Shown here piece by piece: positions 18,666-26,501 of a stretch of 45,967 nt of DNA. Origin of the DNA: Marinobacter sp. (lineage in GTDB: Bacteria > Pseudomonadota > Gammaproteobacteria > Pseudomonadales > Oleiphilaceae); the NCBI GenBank assembly GCA_018623515.1, contig JAAZVL010000004.1:1-45967 (forward strand), read 5' to 3'. Within the stretch, counting starts at the first letter, position 1, and each line of letters begins with the position of its first letter. The position numbers were made by a program, and so were the translations under genes. The notes under the pieces are model-generated. The model had not been told where the DNA came from. It saw only the letters and a list, made by a program, of their open reading frames with translations, and searched no databases.

Positions 18666-19409
18666 TCACAGAAGGCCCAGGCCCTTGGCCAGGTTGTCCG
18701 CCGGCACGTAGCCGCGCACCATGTTTCCGTCTTCCAGCAGAATCGCCGGTGTACCGGTTACTCCGACGCGACCACCGAGCCGGTACTGCTCCAGCACGGG
18801 GTTCTCACAACTCGCCGTTTCAACCGACTTACCCGACTTGGCGGCATCCATGGCCGCCTGCTGATCTTCGGCACACCAGACGGAGACGTACTTGTTGAAT
18901 GAGGGCGTACCCGGACCTGAACGGGGGAACGCATAGTAATTGACGGTAATGCCGTAGTCGTTCAACTGGGGCACCTCATCATGCAGCTTGCGGCAGTAAG
19001 GGCAATCGATGTCGGTGAACACATTGATCACCGCTTTCTCGTCCCCGCTGGCCGGGTAAGTGATCAGTCCCTCCGAGCCGTATTCTTCCATCGCCGCCAC
19101 ACGCTGCCCGGCCCTACCCTGCTCTGTCACGTTGGCAATGCCATTATCGGTAACTTTCAGGAGGTCGCCAGTCAGCAGGTATTGACCATCTTCGGTGGTA
19201 TAGATGGTCTCACCATTGTTGCTCTGCACTTCGTACAGGCCTTTGGCCTCGGACTCGCGAACAGAAGAAACCTTCAGGCCAGGCACGGCTGTGGCCAGGC
19301 GCTCGGCAATGCGGTCCTCGACCTCACCTGCTGCTGCGGTTGCAACAAACAGACTCGCGACCAGCCCGGCCGCAACTCCCAGTGGCTTGATATTCTTGGT
19401 GACAAACAT
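18666..19409 (-). CDS. dsbC: Periplasmic disulfide isomerase DsbC
   Basis: A 247-residue thiol:disulfide interchange protein that rearranges wrong disulfides in periplasmic proteins. The signal peptide ends near residue 27 (FVATAAAGEV), a DsbC dimerisation domain follows, and the thioredoxin-fold active site is CPYC (Cys136 and Cys139). The cis-proline region GVTGTPAI lies near the C-terminus. I chose the ATG at 19409 because the signal peptide starts there and GGA precedes it; the open frame continues 13 codons upstream. It follows xerD, as in other gammaproteobacteria, and ends in a strong terminator. Confidence 0.95.
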   Translation of the reverse strand: MFVTKNIKPLGVAAGLVASLFVATAAAGEVEDRIAERLATAVPGLKVSSVRESEAKGLYEVQSNNGETIYTTEDGQYLLTGDLLKVTDNGIANVTEQGRAGQRVAAMEEYGSEGLITYPASGDEKAVINVFTDIDCPYCRKLHDEVPQLNDYGITVNYYAFPRSGPGTPSFNKYVSVWCAEDQQAAMDAAKSGKSVETASCENPVLEQYRLGGRVGVTGTPAILLEDGNMVRGYVPADNLAKGLGLL

Positions 19410-19533
19410 AAATGATTCCAGTCTGATAGCGTTGGGCCCGCATGGCATGGACGGACCGGGTTGACCCTCATTGCGACAAAGGGCCGGCGCAAAAGTTCAG
19501 CGAGGATAACACATACACGGGCCTCGCCAAGGC

Positions 19534-20436
19534 TCAACCCCGGGGATGATGCTCACGGTGCATGGCGTGCAGGCGCTGACGGGCAACGTGGGTGTAGATC
19601 TGGGTCGTGGACAGGTCCGAATGTCCCAGCAGCATCTGCACCACCCGGAGATCCGCACCGTGGTTCAGCAGGTGGGTGGCAAAGGCATGGCGCAGGGTGT
19701 GGGGGGAGAGATGCTTGTGGATGCCGGCGCGCACGGCGTAATGACGTACCCGGTGCCAGAAGGTCTGCCGGGTCATGGCCGCGGCCCGATTGCCCGGAAA
19801 CAGAGCATCGCAGGGCCGTCCCTTGAGCAGTTCAGCCCGACCCTCCTTCATGTACCGGAGCAGCCAGTCCACTGCCTCTTCCCCCAGGGGTACCAGCCGT
19901 TCCTTGTCGCCCTTGCCGGTAATCCGGATCACGCCCTGGCGGACATTGACCTGGTCCACCCGCAATCCGGTCAGCTCCGACACCCGCAAACCACAGCCGT
20001 AAAGGATCTCGAGCATGGCCTTGTCACGGAGCTCCAGCGGAATTGAAATGTCCGGTGCCGCCAGCAAGGCCTCGACCTCTTCCTCCGTCAGTGAATCCGG
20101 TAGCCGGCGCGGCAGCCTCGGGCTATCGATCCTCAGGGTCGGATCCTCGGCGATCAGCCCTTCCCGCATCAGGAAGCGGTAGAAGCGCCGCACCCCGGAC
20201 AATCGCCTTGCCGCAGTAGAGGTCTTGACTCCCTCCGCAAGACCACGGGCCATCCAGGCCAGCAGATCCGTGCGCCTTGCAGCCGTGAGCACCGGGGCGC
20301 CCGGCTGCTGCTCCAGCCATTGCGCCAGGCGTGCAAGATCCCCCCGGTAGGCGTCACGGGTTTTCTCCCCCAGGCCATCTTCAAGCCAGAGGGCGTCGGT
20401 AAACCGACGGATGATAGCGTCGTCGTCAGGTCTCAC
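19534..20436 (-). CDS. xerD: Site-specific tyrosine recombinase XerD
   Basis: A 300-residue tyrosine recombinase that, with XerC, resolves chromosome dimers at dif. The SAM-like core-binding domain occupies residues ~1-90. Catalytic residues are recognisable in GCGLRVSEL (Arg), the TGKGDKER segment (Lys), SPHTLRHAFATHLL (His-x-x-Arg), LGHSDLSTTQIYTHV (His and Tyr). I chose the GTG at 20436: GGGG lies nine bases upstream and the length equals E. coli XerD (298). A longer reading would start with TTG inside the rplS terminator T tract. The position upstream of dsbC-hom supports XerD over an integrase of a mobile element. Confidence 0.94.
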   Translation of the reverse strand: MRPDDDAIIRRFTDALWLEDGLGEKTRDAYRGDLARLAQWLEQQPGAPVLTAARRTDLLAWMARGLAEGVKTSTAARRLSGVRRFYRFLMREGLIAEDPTLRIDSPRLPRRLPDSLTEEEVEALLAAPDISIPLELRDKAMLEILYGCGLRVSELTGLRVDQVNVRQGVIRITGKGDKERLVPLGEEAVDWLLRYMKEGRAELLKGRPCDALFPGNRAAAMTRQTFWHRVRHYAVRAGIHKHLSPHTLRHAFATHLLNHGADLRVVQMLLGHSDLSTTQIYTHVARQRLHAMHREHHPRG

Positions 20437-20454
20437 GGCACTGGTCCCCGGGCA

Positions 20455-20487
20455 CAAAAAAGGCAGCCCCTTGAGGCTGCCTTTTTA
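20455..20487 (-). terminator. Rho-independent terminator after rplS
   Basis: An eight-bp stem AGGCAGCC/GGCTGCCT (20461-20468 with 20475-20482) is flanked by A/T tracts, giving six T on the minus strand. It ends the rpsP-rimM-trmD-rplS operon just before xerD. Confidence 0.88.
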
Positions 20488-20511
20488 ACTGGCCCTTTGA
20501 CGATTCGTCAA

Positions 20512-20868
20512 TCAGCCCAGCTTTTCCTTGATGCGAGCTGCCTTACCAGACAGGTCACGCAGGTAGTACAGCTTGGCCTGACGTACGTCGCCACGACGCT
20601 TCACGCTGATGCTGTCGATCAGCTTGGAGTAGGTCTGGAAAGTACGCTCTACACCAACACCGTAGGAAATCTTGCGCACGGTGAAGGAGGAGTTCATGCC
20701 ACGGTTGCGTTTGCCGATAACCACGCCTTCGAACGCCTGCAGACGCTCACGGTTACCCTCGGTTACGCGAACCTGAACGACCACGGTGTCACCCGGCGCG
20801 AACGCAGGGATTTCCTTGGTCATCTGTTCTGCTTCAATTTGACTGATGATGTTGTTCTTGCCGCTCAT
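20512..20868 (-). CDS. rplS: 50S ribosomal protein L19
   Basis: A 118-residue ribosomal protein at the 30S-50S interface. The N-terminus [16 protein letters not shown] and the blocks [32 protein letters not shown] and [23 protein letters not shown] are diagnostic in aggregate. AGGAG eight bases before the ATG at 20868 fixes the start. It is the last gene of the conserved rpsP-rimM-trmD-rplS operon and is followed by a strong terminator. Confidence 0.97.
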   Translation of the reverse strand: MSGKNNIISQIEAEQMTKEIPAFAPGDTVVVQVRVTEGNRERLQAFEGVVIGKRNRGMNSSFTVRKISYGVGVERTFQTYSKLIDSISVKRRGDVRQAKLYYLRDLSGKAARIKEKLG

Positions 20869-20905
20869 CGTAATGCTCCTGATACCCAATCTCTCAATGC
20901 CCTGA

Positions 20906-21652
20906 TCACTCAGAGACACCCGGTTCATTCAAAATTTCTTCCAGCAGCTCACGCTCTTCGTCCGTAAGCACCCGCTTATCCAGCAGGTCGGGGCGCCGCT
21001 CCCGGGTTCGCCTTAACGACTCCTTGAGCCGCCAACGCCGGATCTGCTCGTGGTGACCGCCCAAAAGAACTTCCGGCACCGCCTGACCTTCGTAAACTTC
21101 GGGCCGGGTGTAGTGCGGACAATCCAGCAATCCGTCGGCAAAGGAATCCTGCTCTGCCGACTGCGCATGACCCAGCGCTCCGGGGATGAGGCGTGTCACC
21201 GCATCAACAACGACCATGGCCGCCAGTTCGCCACCGGAAAGAACAAAATCACCCAGTGACACTTCCCGATCGACTTCCGTCGAGATCAGGCGCTCATCAA
21301 CACCCTCGTATCGCCCCGAAACCAGGATCAGCTGCTGCTCCTCCGCGAGGGATTCGACAACAGACTGCGTCAGGGTTTCTCCCTGGGGCGACAGGTAAAC
21401 CACACAGGCTTTACCGGGTGCCGCCTCCCGAGCCGCATGGATGGCATCCCGCAGGGGCTGTATTTTCATCAGCATCCCGGGACCGCCACCGTATGGCCGG
21501 TCGTCTACCGTGCGGTGACGATCATGGGTGAAATCCCGGGGGTTCCAGCTCTCGAGGGTCAGCAGACCTTCCCGAACCGCCCTACCGGTTATCCCGTAAT
21601 CCGTAACCGCACGAAACATTTCCGGGAACAGACTGACAGCGCCAATCCACAC
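20906..21652 (-). CDS. trmD: tRNA (guanine-37-N1)-methyltransferase
   Basis: A 248-residue SPOUT methyltransferase that makes m1G37 in tRNAs and so prevents +1 frameshifting. The N-terminus [13 protein letters not shown], the glycine-rich [16 protein letters not shown] block, the knot region [12 protein letters not shown] and [11 protein letters not shown], then [11 protein letters not shown] are typical TrmD. Length is close to E. coli (255). It is followed by rplS 37 bp later and preceded by rimM three bases before, in the usual operon order. Confidence 0.97.
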   Translation of the reverse strand: MWIGAVSLFPEMFRAVTDYGITGRAVREGLLTLESWNPRDFTHDRHRTVDDRPYGGGPGMLMKIQPLRDAIHAAREAAPGKACVVYLSPQGETLTQSVVESLAEEQQLILVSGRYEGVDERLISTEVDREVSLGDFVLSGGELAAMVVVDAVTRLIPGALGHAQSAEQDSFADGLLDCPHYTRPEVYEGQAVPEVLLGGHHEQIRRWRLKESLRRTRERRPDLLDKRVLTDEERELLEEILNEPGVSE

Positions 21653-21655
21653 CCG

Positions 21656-22183
21656 TCAGAACTCCGGATCCCAGTCAACAACCAGCCTGTTGCCAGCCAG
21701 ATCCACTTCCCGGACGACCTGATCCGGCAGATAGGGAATCAGCCGCTCGCGCTGGTCTGCCGAGTCCCGGGTGGCGCGCACCACGAGGACATCGTTGGAC
21801 CCTGTTTCCATAAGGTGATGAACCTTACCCAGATTCAACCCCTCAACCGTGAACACTTCCAGGCCTTCCAGCTGGTACCAGTAGTATTCGCCACTGGGCA
21901 GCTCCGGCAATTCTGCCGTCGGGACCAGGATCTCAGCACCGCTGTAGGTGCGCGCAACCTCACGGTCATCAATACCTTTAAGCCTGACGACGATCCCCTG
22001 CCCCTGGCGGCGACCCTCCTCAAGCCTGGCCGGAATCCTTTTGCCGTCCAGGACCAGTGTCCAGTCCCGGTAGCTGAGGATTCCTTCCCTGGGGTCGGTG
22101 TAGGAAAAGACCTTGAGCCATCCCTTGACCCCAAACACCGAGGTAATCCGGCCGATCACAGTTTCCTGCGAAGTCTGCGTCAT
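21656..22183 (-). CDS. rimM: 16S rRNA processing / 30S maturation factor RimM
   Basis: A 175-residue ribosome maturation factor that binds S19 and helps assemble the 30S head. The N-terminal RimM domain begins VIGRITSVFGVKGWLKVFSYTD, and the C-terminal PRC-barrel carries GEYYWYQLEGLEV and VVREVDLAGNRLVVDW. Length equals the family norm. It lies between rpsP and trmD; only three bases separate it from trmD, implying coupled translation. Confidence 0.96.
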   Translation of the reverse strand: MTQTSQETVIGRITSVFGVKGWLKVFSYTDPREGILSYRDWTLVLDGKRIPARLEEGRRQGQGIVVRLKGIDDREVARTYSGAEILVPTAELPELPSGEYYWYQLEGLEVFTVEGLNLGKVHHLMETGSNDVLVVRATRDSADQRERLIPYLPDQVVREVDLAGNRLVVDWDPEF

Positions 22184-22209
22184 GCCAAGAACCCCGGGTT
22201 AAAGCGTAA

Positions 22210-22449
22210 TTACTCTGCGCCTTTCAGCAGCTGGGCAACGCGCTCGGAAGTCTGAGCACCTTTTTCCAGCCAGAAGTTTACGCGATCACGATCCACACGC
22301 AGACGCTCTTCCTGACCGCGGGCGATCGGGTTGAAGAAACCGACACGCTCGATGAAACGGCCGTCACGGGCGTTGCGGCTGTCAGTGACTGTCAGATGGT
22401 AGAACGGGCGCTTCTTGGAGCCGCCACGAGCCAAACGGATTGTTACCAT
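22210..22449 (-). CDS. rpsP: 30S ribosomal protein S16
   Basis: A 79-residue S16 protein ([20 protein letters not shown] at the N-terminus, later [13 protein letters not shown]). The ATG at 22449 is chosen by homology; the open frame continues 15 codons upstream. An AGGA lies about 12 bases upstream of it. It is the first gene of the rpsP-rimM-trmD-rplS operon, whose leader holds two direct repeats and a small hairpin. Confidence 0.97.
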   Translation of the reverse strand: MVTIRLARGGSKKRPFYHLTVTDSRNARDGRFIERVGFFNPIARGQEERLRVDRDRVNFWLEKGAQTSERVAQLLKGAE

Positions 22450-22472
22450 TTCGACCAATATCCTGTTCTGTT

Positions 22473-22548
22473 GTACGAACTTTGTACGATTCACGCCCGC
22501 CGGAGACAGCCGGCGCGAAGACCCATACTCGAAAGGGGCGCTATTCTA
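22473..22548 (-). promoter_or_regulatory. Leader and candidate promoter of the rpsP operon
   Basis: A -10-like TAGAAT (22548-22543, minus strand) has no strong -35. The leader contains a GC-rich hairpin (CGCCGG/CCGGCG, around 22495-22515) and two exact CGTACAA direct repeats, 11 bases apart, between about 22490 and 22473. Ribosomal-protein feedback in such leaders is common, but the ligand here is unknown. Confidence 0.4.
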
Positions 22549-22564
22549 TGCTAAAAAAGCGCCA

Positions 22565-22597
22565 AAGAAAACAGGGAAACCAGCTGTTTCCCCGTTT
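22565..22597 (-). terminator. Rho-independent terminator after ffh
   Basis: On the minus strand a GGGGAAAC stem with AGCT loop pairs with GTTTCCC, then TGTTTTCTTT follows. It lies about 16 bases after the ffh stop and before the rpsP promoter region. Confidence 0.7.
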
Positions 22598-22612
22598 TCG
22601 GCATAAGGCTTT

Positions 22613-24001
22613 TTACATACGGCCAAACGGGGGCATTCCGCCACCACCGCCGCCGGGCGGCATCATACCACCCATGCCACGCATCATGTTGGCCATTCCG
22701 CCTTTCTTGCCGAACTTTTTCATCATCTTCGACATCTGCTTGTGCTGCTTGAGCAGACGATTGACATCCTGGATCTGGGTCCCGGAGCCTGCTGCAATCC
22801 GACGTTTGCGGGAGTTATTGATAACATCCGGGTAGCGGCGCTCCTTCGGTGTCATTGAACAGATGATCGCCTCCATCTGGCCCAGCGACTTGTCATTGAC
22901 CTGCTGCTGAGCCATCTGAGCCATCTGCCCCATGCCCGGCAGCTTGTCCAGCAGGCCGCCGATGCCACCCATGTTCTTCATCTGCTGAAGCTGATCCCGG
23001 AAATCCTCGAGATCGAACCCCTTGCCCTTCTTGATTTTCTTGGTGAGCTTCTGGGCCTTCTTCTGGTCCAGCTTGCGCTCAGCCTCTTCAATAAGGGACA
23101 GCACGTCACCCATGCCCAGAATCCGGGACGCCACCCGATCCGGATAGAACGGCTCCAGCGCGTCGGACTTCTCACCAATACCGAGGAACTTGATTGGCTT
23201 GCCGGTAATGTGACGGACTGACAGGGCGGCACCGCCCCGGGCATCACCATCGGTCTTGGTCAGCACCACACCGGTCAGCGGCAAGGCATCGTTGAACGCC
23301 TTGGCGGTATTAGCCGCGTCCTGACCGGTCATGGAGTCGACCACAAACAGGGTCTCGACCGGCTTGACCGCGCGGTGCAGGCGACCGATCTCGTCCATCA
23401 TCTGATTATCGACGTGCAGACGACCGGCGGTATCGAGAATCACCACATCTATGTGTTTCTTTCGCGCTGCGCCGATCGCACCCTCGGCGATGTCCACCGG
23501 ATCCTGGTCCGCGGTGCTCGGGAAGAACTCGACGCCCACCTCACCGGCGAGAGTCTCCAACTGCTTGATCGCGGCCGGACGATAGACGTCGGCACTGACC
23601 ACCATCACCGATTTTTTCTGGCGCTCTTTAAGGAAGCGGGAGAGTTTGGCCACCGTGGTGGTCTTACCGGCACCCTGCAAACCCGCCATCATGATCACCG
23701 CAGGCGGCTGAACCGAGAGATTGAGGGACTCGTTGCCTTCGCCCATCACCCGCTCGAGTTCCTGCTGGACAATCTTGACGAAGACCTGACCCGGGGTCAG
23801 GCTGCGCTGGACTTCCTGACCAACCGCCCGCTTGCGAACCCCCTCCACAAAGTCCTTGACCACTGGGAGAGCTACGTCCGCCTCGAGCAAAGCCATGCGC
23901 ACTTCGCGCAGGGTATCCTTGATGTTGTCATCGGTCAGTCGCGCCTGACCGGTAATCTTGCGCAAACTGCCGGAAAGCCGGTCCTGGAGATTTTCAAACA
24001 T
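22613..24001 (-). CDS. ffh: Signal recognition particle protein Ffh
   Basis: A 462-residue SRP54 GTPase that targets nascent inner-membrane proteins with 4.5S RNA and FtsY. The N domain comes first, then the G domain with P-loop GLQGAGKTTTVAKL (about residue 105), DTAGRLHVD and TKTDGDARGG. The methionine-rich M domain ends in a Met/Gly tail (GGMMPPGGGGGGMPPFGRM). Length is typical (E. coli 453). It is divergent from the ypjD-like gene and upstream of rpsP, as in E. coli. Its leader carries an 11-bp hairpin. Confidence 0.97.
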   Translation of the reverse strand: MFENLQDRLSGSLRKITGQARLTDDNIKDTLREVRMALLEADVALPVVKDFVEGVRKRAVGQEVQRSLTPGQVFVKIVQQELERVMGEGNESLNLSVQPPAVIMMAGLQGAGKTTTVAKLSRFLKERQKKSVMVVSADVYRPAAIKQLETLAGEVGVEFFPSTADQDPVDIAEGAIGAARKKHIDVVILDTAGRLHVDNQMMDEIGRLHRAVKPVETLFVVDSMTGQDAANTAKAFNDALPLTGVVLTKTDGDARGGAALSVRHITGKPIKFLGIGEKSDALEPFYPDRVASRILGMGDVLSLIEEAERKLDQKKAQKLTKKIKKGKGFDLEDFRDQLQQMKNMGGIGGLLDKLPGMGQMAQMAQQQVNDKSLGQMEAIICSMTPKERRYPDVINNSRKRRIAAGSGTQIQDVNRLLKQHKQMSKMMKKFGKKGGMANMMRGMGGMMPPGGGGGGMPPFGRM

Positions 24002-24037
24002 GCGTCTCTTCCGTACCCCGGAAATAAAATGTGTACC

Positions 24038-24069
24038 GAATCAAGGAGCCAAACGCGCCTCCTTGATTC
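24038..24069 (-). repeat. 11-bp hairpin in the ffh 5' leader
   Basis: Arms GAATCAAGGAG (24038-24048) and CTCCTTGATTC (24059-24069) are exact reverse complements with a 10-base loop. It lies between the candidate ffh -10 (TATAAT, 24093-24088) and the ffh start at 24001. It has no T run, so a regulatory or RNA-stability role is more likely than termination. Confidence 0.65.
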
Positions 24070-24087
24070 CTGTTGCATAATCGCGAC

Positions 24088-24093
24088 ATTATA
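24088..24093 (-). promoter_or_regulatory. Candidate -10 element of ffh
   Basis: A perfect TATAAT on the minus strand lies about 87 bases upstream of the ffh start. The hexamer 17 bases upstream (TCGTTT) is a poor -35, so strength is uncertain. Confidence 0.45.
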
Positions 24094-24182
24094 ACCAGAC
24101 TATCGCCCTGAAACGACCAACCCGGTCAAATCGGCTGACAACCAGCCGTTTATCCAGCCAGTAAAGCAGTAATAAGGAAGTC

Positions 24183-24989
24183 ATGGGAACGCTGATTCTC
24201 GCGGTCACCTCTCTCTTTTTATACAGCGTTGGTACCGCGCTGCAGGCGCTCCATTTTCGTGGTCGGGTGCAGAGCAACCTGGCCATCACCACCCTTATCG
24301 GAATGCTGGCCCTTACCAGCCATGGCCTGCTGATTGCCCAGACTGTGTACCACGACGGCGGCTTTGACCTCAGCTTTTTCAAAAGTTCACTGCTGATTTC
24401 CTGGCTGATTGTCTTCCTTTTATTGGGACTGAATCTGAGAAAACCAGTCCAGAGCCTGTTCCTCGGCGTTTACCCGCTCGCGGCGCTGACCATTATCCTG
24501 GCCCTTATCACCCACACACCTTCCCGGCTGGTTTCCGAGCAAAGCTACGGCATGCTTTCGCACATCGCATTATCCGTGACAGCGTACAGCCTGTTTACGC
24601 TGGCCGCCATCCAGGCCATTCTGCTCTACTTTCAGAACCGCCAACTGAAACACAACTACAACAGCCTTCTGGTTCGCAACCTGCCGCCCCTGCAAACCAT
24701 GGAGTCACTGTTGTTCGAAATGGTGTGGGCCGGAGTGGTGCTTCTGGTTCTGGCGATTGTAACCGGCGCGCTGTTCATTGAGGACCTGTTTGCCCAGGAC
24801 CTCGCCCACAAGACGATATTCTCCCTGCTGTCACTGCTGGTCTTCGTGGCTCTGCTGATCGGCCGGTACACCCAGGGCTGGCGGGGCATGACCGCCAGCC
24901 GCTGGACACTGGCAGGCTGCATTCTCCTGATGCTGGCCTTCTATGGCAGCAAGTTCGTCCTTGAACTGGTGTTCCACCGCGGGGGTTAA
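24183..24989 (+). CDS. YpjD/CcsA-like inner-membrane cytochrome c assembly family protein
   Basis: A 268-residue polytopic membrane protein with about eight hydrophobic helices, similar in layout to YpjD and the CcsA/CcmC heme-handling family (helices around SHIALSVTAYSLFTLAAIQA and the C-terminal half). It begins after AAGGA at 24183 and is divergent from ffh, exactly as ypjD is in E. coli. It is followed by a CorC-like gene, again matching the E. coli ypjD-yfjD order. The true substrate is unknown; membership of a heme-export family is an inference. Confidence 0.88.
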   Translation: MGTLILAVTSLFLYSVGTALQALHFRGRVQSNLAITTLIGMLALTSHGLLIAQTVYHDGGFDLSFFKSSLLISWLIVFLLLGLNLRKPVQSLFLGVYPLAALTIILALITHTPSRLVSEQSYGMLSHIALSVTAYSLFTLAAIQAILLYFQNRQLKHNYNSLLVRNLPPLQTMESLLFEMVWAGVVLLVLAIVTGALFIEDLFAQDLAHKTIFSLLSLLVFVALLIGRYTQGWRGMTASRWTLAGCILLMLAFYGSKFVLELVFHRGG

Positions 24990-25074
24990 CGGGCCAGCTG
25001 CCGCCACCCGCTTGACACCTGACCGGAACAAAACCTATTTTCCCAACTTGTCAGTAAAATAAGGACCTTTTCCT

Positions 25075-26364
25075 TTGAACGAAACATCGCTTTCCGCGCT
25101 GTTTATCCTCCTTGTTGCCCTCATCTGCCTGTCGGCCTTCTTCTCGAGTTCCGAGACCGGCATGATGTCGCTGAACCGGTACCGCCTGAAGCACATGGCC
25201 AAGACCGGCCACAAAGGTGCCAGGCGCGCCCAGGGCCTGCTTCAGCGAACCGACCAGTTGATCGGTGTCATCCTGATCGGCAACAACTTCGTCAACATCC
25301 TGGCCTCCTCCATCGCTACGGTTATTGCCATCCGGATCTGGGGTGATGCGGGTATTGCCATCGCCACCCTGCTGCTGACCATTGTCATCCTCATTTTCGC
25401 CGAGGTGACCCCGAAAACCCTGGCCGCCCTGTTCCCGGAAAAGATCGCTTTTCCCGCCAGTCATGTGCTTGGCCCGCTGCTCAAGGTGCTCTACCCGATT
25501 GTCTGGGCGGTCAACCTTTTCACCGGACTGATTCTCAAACTGCTCAAAGTGTCTCCGGAAGACGCTGCGTCCGAACATCTCAGCCGGGAAGAACTCAGGA
25601 CCCTTGTCAACGAAGCCGGCGCCCTGATTCCCGCCAAACACAAGGATATGCTGGTCAGCATCCTCGACCTGGAAAAGGTGACGGTGAACGACATCATGGT
25701 GCCCCGCAACGAAGTGGTCGGGGTCGACCTGGACGACGATACTGACACCATCCTCCGACAGCTCCGGAGCAGCCAGCACACCCGGCTGCCGGTCTTCAAG
25801 GGCGATATCAACAACATTCAGGGGATCCTGCACCTGCGCAGCGCTTCCAAGCTGGTGCAGCAGGACGAGATCAACAAGGCGATGATCATGCAGCTGTGCC
25901 AGGAACCCTACTTCATTCCCGAGAGTACACCGCTGAACACGCAGCTGATCAACTTCCAGAAAGGCAAGCGCCGGTTCGGTATTGTTGTGGACGAATACGG
26001 GGATGTGCTCGGCCTGGCAACCCTGGAGGACATCCTCGAGGAAATTGTCGGAGAATTCACCACCGACTATGCCGCTACCAGCCCCGACATCATCCCCCAG
26101 GACGATGGCACCTTTATTATCGACGGTACGACAGCGGTCCGGACAATCAACAAGACCCTCGGCTGGAAACTGCCCACGGATGGTCCGAAAACCCTCAATG
26201 GCCTGATCACGGAAACCCTGGAGAACATTCCCGACACCAATGTGTGCCTGAAAGTGGACGGCCATCGGGTGGAAGTGCTCCAGATCAAGGACAACGTGGT
26301 CAAGGCCGCTATAGTGCACCCACGCAAGCGGAAGAAGCGCTCACTGCACCTCGGCAGTCGCTGA
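25075..26364 (+). CDS. CorC/HlyC-family CBS-domain membrane protein (YfjD-like)
   Basis: A 429-residue protein with an N-terminal DUF21/CNNM-type membrane domain (about 1-175; helices at 6-28, 60-85, 90-115 and 130-155), a pair of CBS domains (about 190-325), and a C-terminal CorC_HlyC domain (about 340-420). Such proteins are linked to Mg2+/Co2+ transport or resistance. Translation starts with TTG at 25075; AAGGA lies eight bases upstream and no ATG fits the membrane domain start. It follows the ypjD-like gene by 85 bp, as yfjD does in E. coli. Confidence 0.92.
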   Translation: MNETSLSALFILLVALICLSAFFSSSETGMMSLNRYRLKHMAKTGHKGARRAQGLLQRTDQLIGVILIGNNFVNILASSIATVIAIRIWGDAGIAIATLLLTIVILIFAEVTPKTLAALFPEKIAFPASHVLGPLLKVLYPIVWAVNLFTGLILKLLKVSPEDAASEHLSREELRTLVNEAGALIPAKHKDMLVSILDLEKVTVNDIMVPRNEVVGVDLDDDTDTILRQLRSSQHTRLPVFKGDINNIQGILHLRSASKLVQQDEINKAMIMQLCQEPYFIPESTPLNTQLINFQKGKRRFGIVVDEYGDVLGLATLEDILEEIVGEFTTDYAATSPDIIPQDDGTFIIDGTTAVRTINKTLGWKLPTDGPKTLNGLITETLENIPDTNVCLKVDGHRVEVLQIKDNVVKAAIVHPRKRKKRSLHLGSR

Positions 26365-26369
26365 ATTTT

Positions 26370-26398
26370 TTGACAAGGCTCTCAGGATGGCGTTTATT
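26370..26398 (+). promoter_or_regulatory. Predicted sigma70 promoter upstream of the DUF1631 gene
   Basis: TTGACA (26370-26375), a perfect -35, is followed by 17 bases and TTTATT (26393-26398), a 4/6 -10. Transcription would start near 26405, immediately beside a palindrome. The gene start is about 100 bases downstream. Confidence 0.6.
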
Positions 26399-26404
26399 CA
26401 TATT

Positions 26405-26429
26405 AATTTACGGCAAATTGCGGTAAATT
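26405..26429 (+). promoter_or_regulatory. Near-perfect 25-bp palindrome at the DUF1631 promoter, operator-like
   Basis: Arms AATTTACGGCAA (26405-26416) and TTGCGGTAAATT (26418-26429) pair at 11 of 12 positions around a central A. It lies at the predicted transcription start, just downstream of the -10 and about 70 bases before the start codon. The position suits a repressor operator; I do not recognise the consensus. Confidence 0.55.
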
Positions 26430-26501
26430 TAACCAACAACGAGAACACATGGAGTTCCAGCTCGGTCATGTATCCGGTTAAGGCGTAGACAGGAGAAGGC
26501 C

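Noticed and set aside
20437..20457. An upstream TTG start for xerD
   Set aside because: It falls inside the rplS terminator T tract and would lengthen XerD without a ribosome binding site; the GTG at 20436 is better supported.
25051..26319. A 422-residue minus-strand frame
   Set aside because: It is antisense to the CBS membrane-protein gene and shows no domain.
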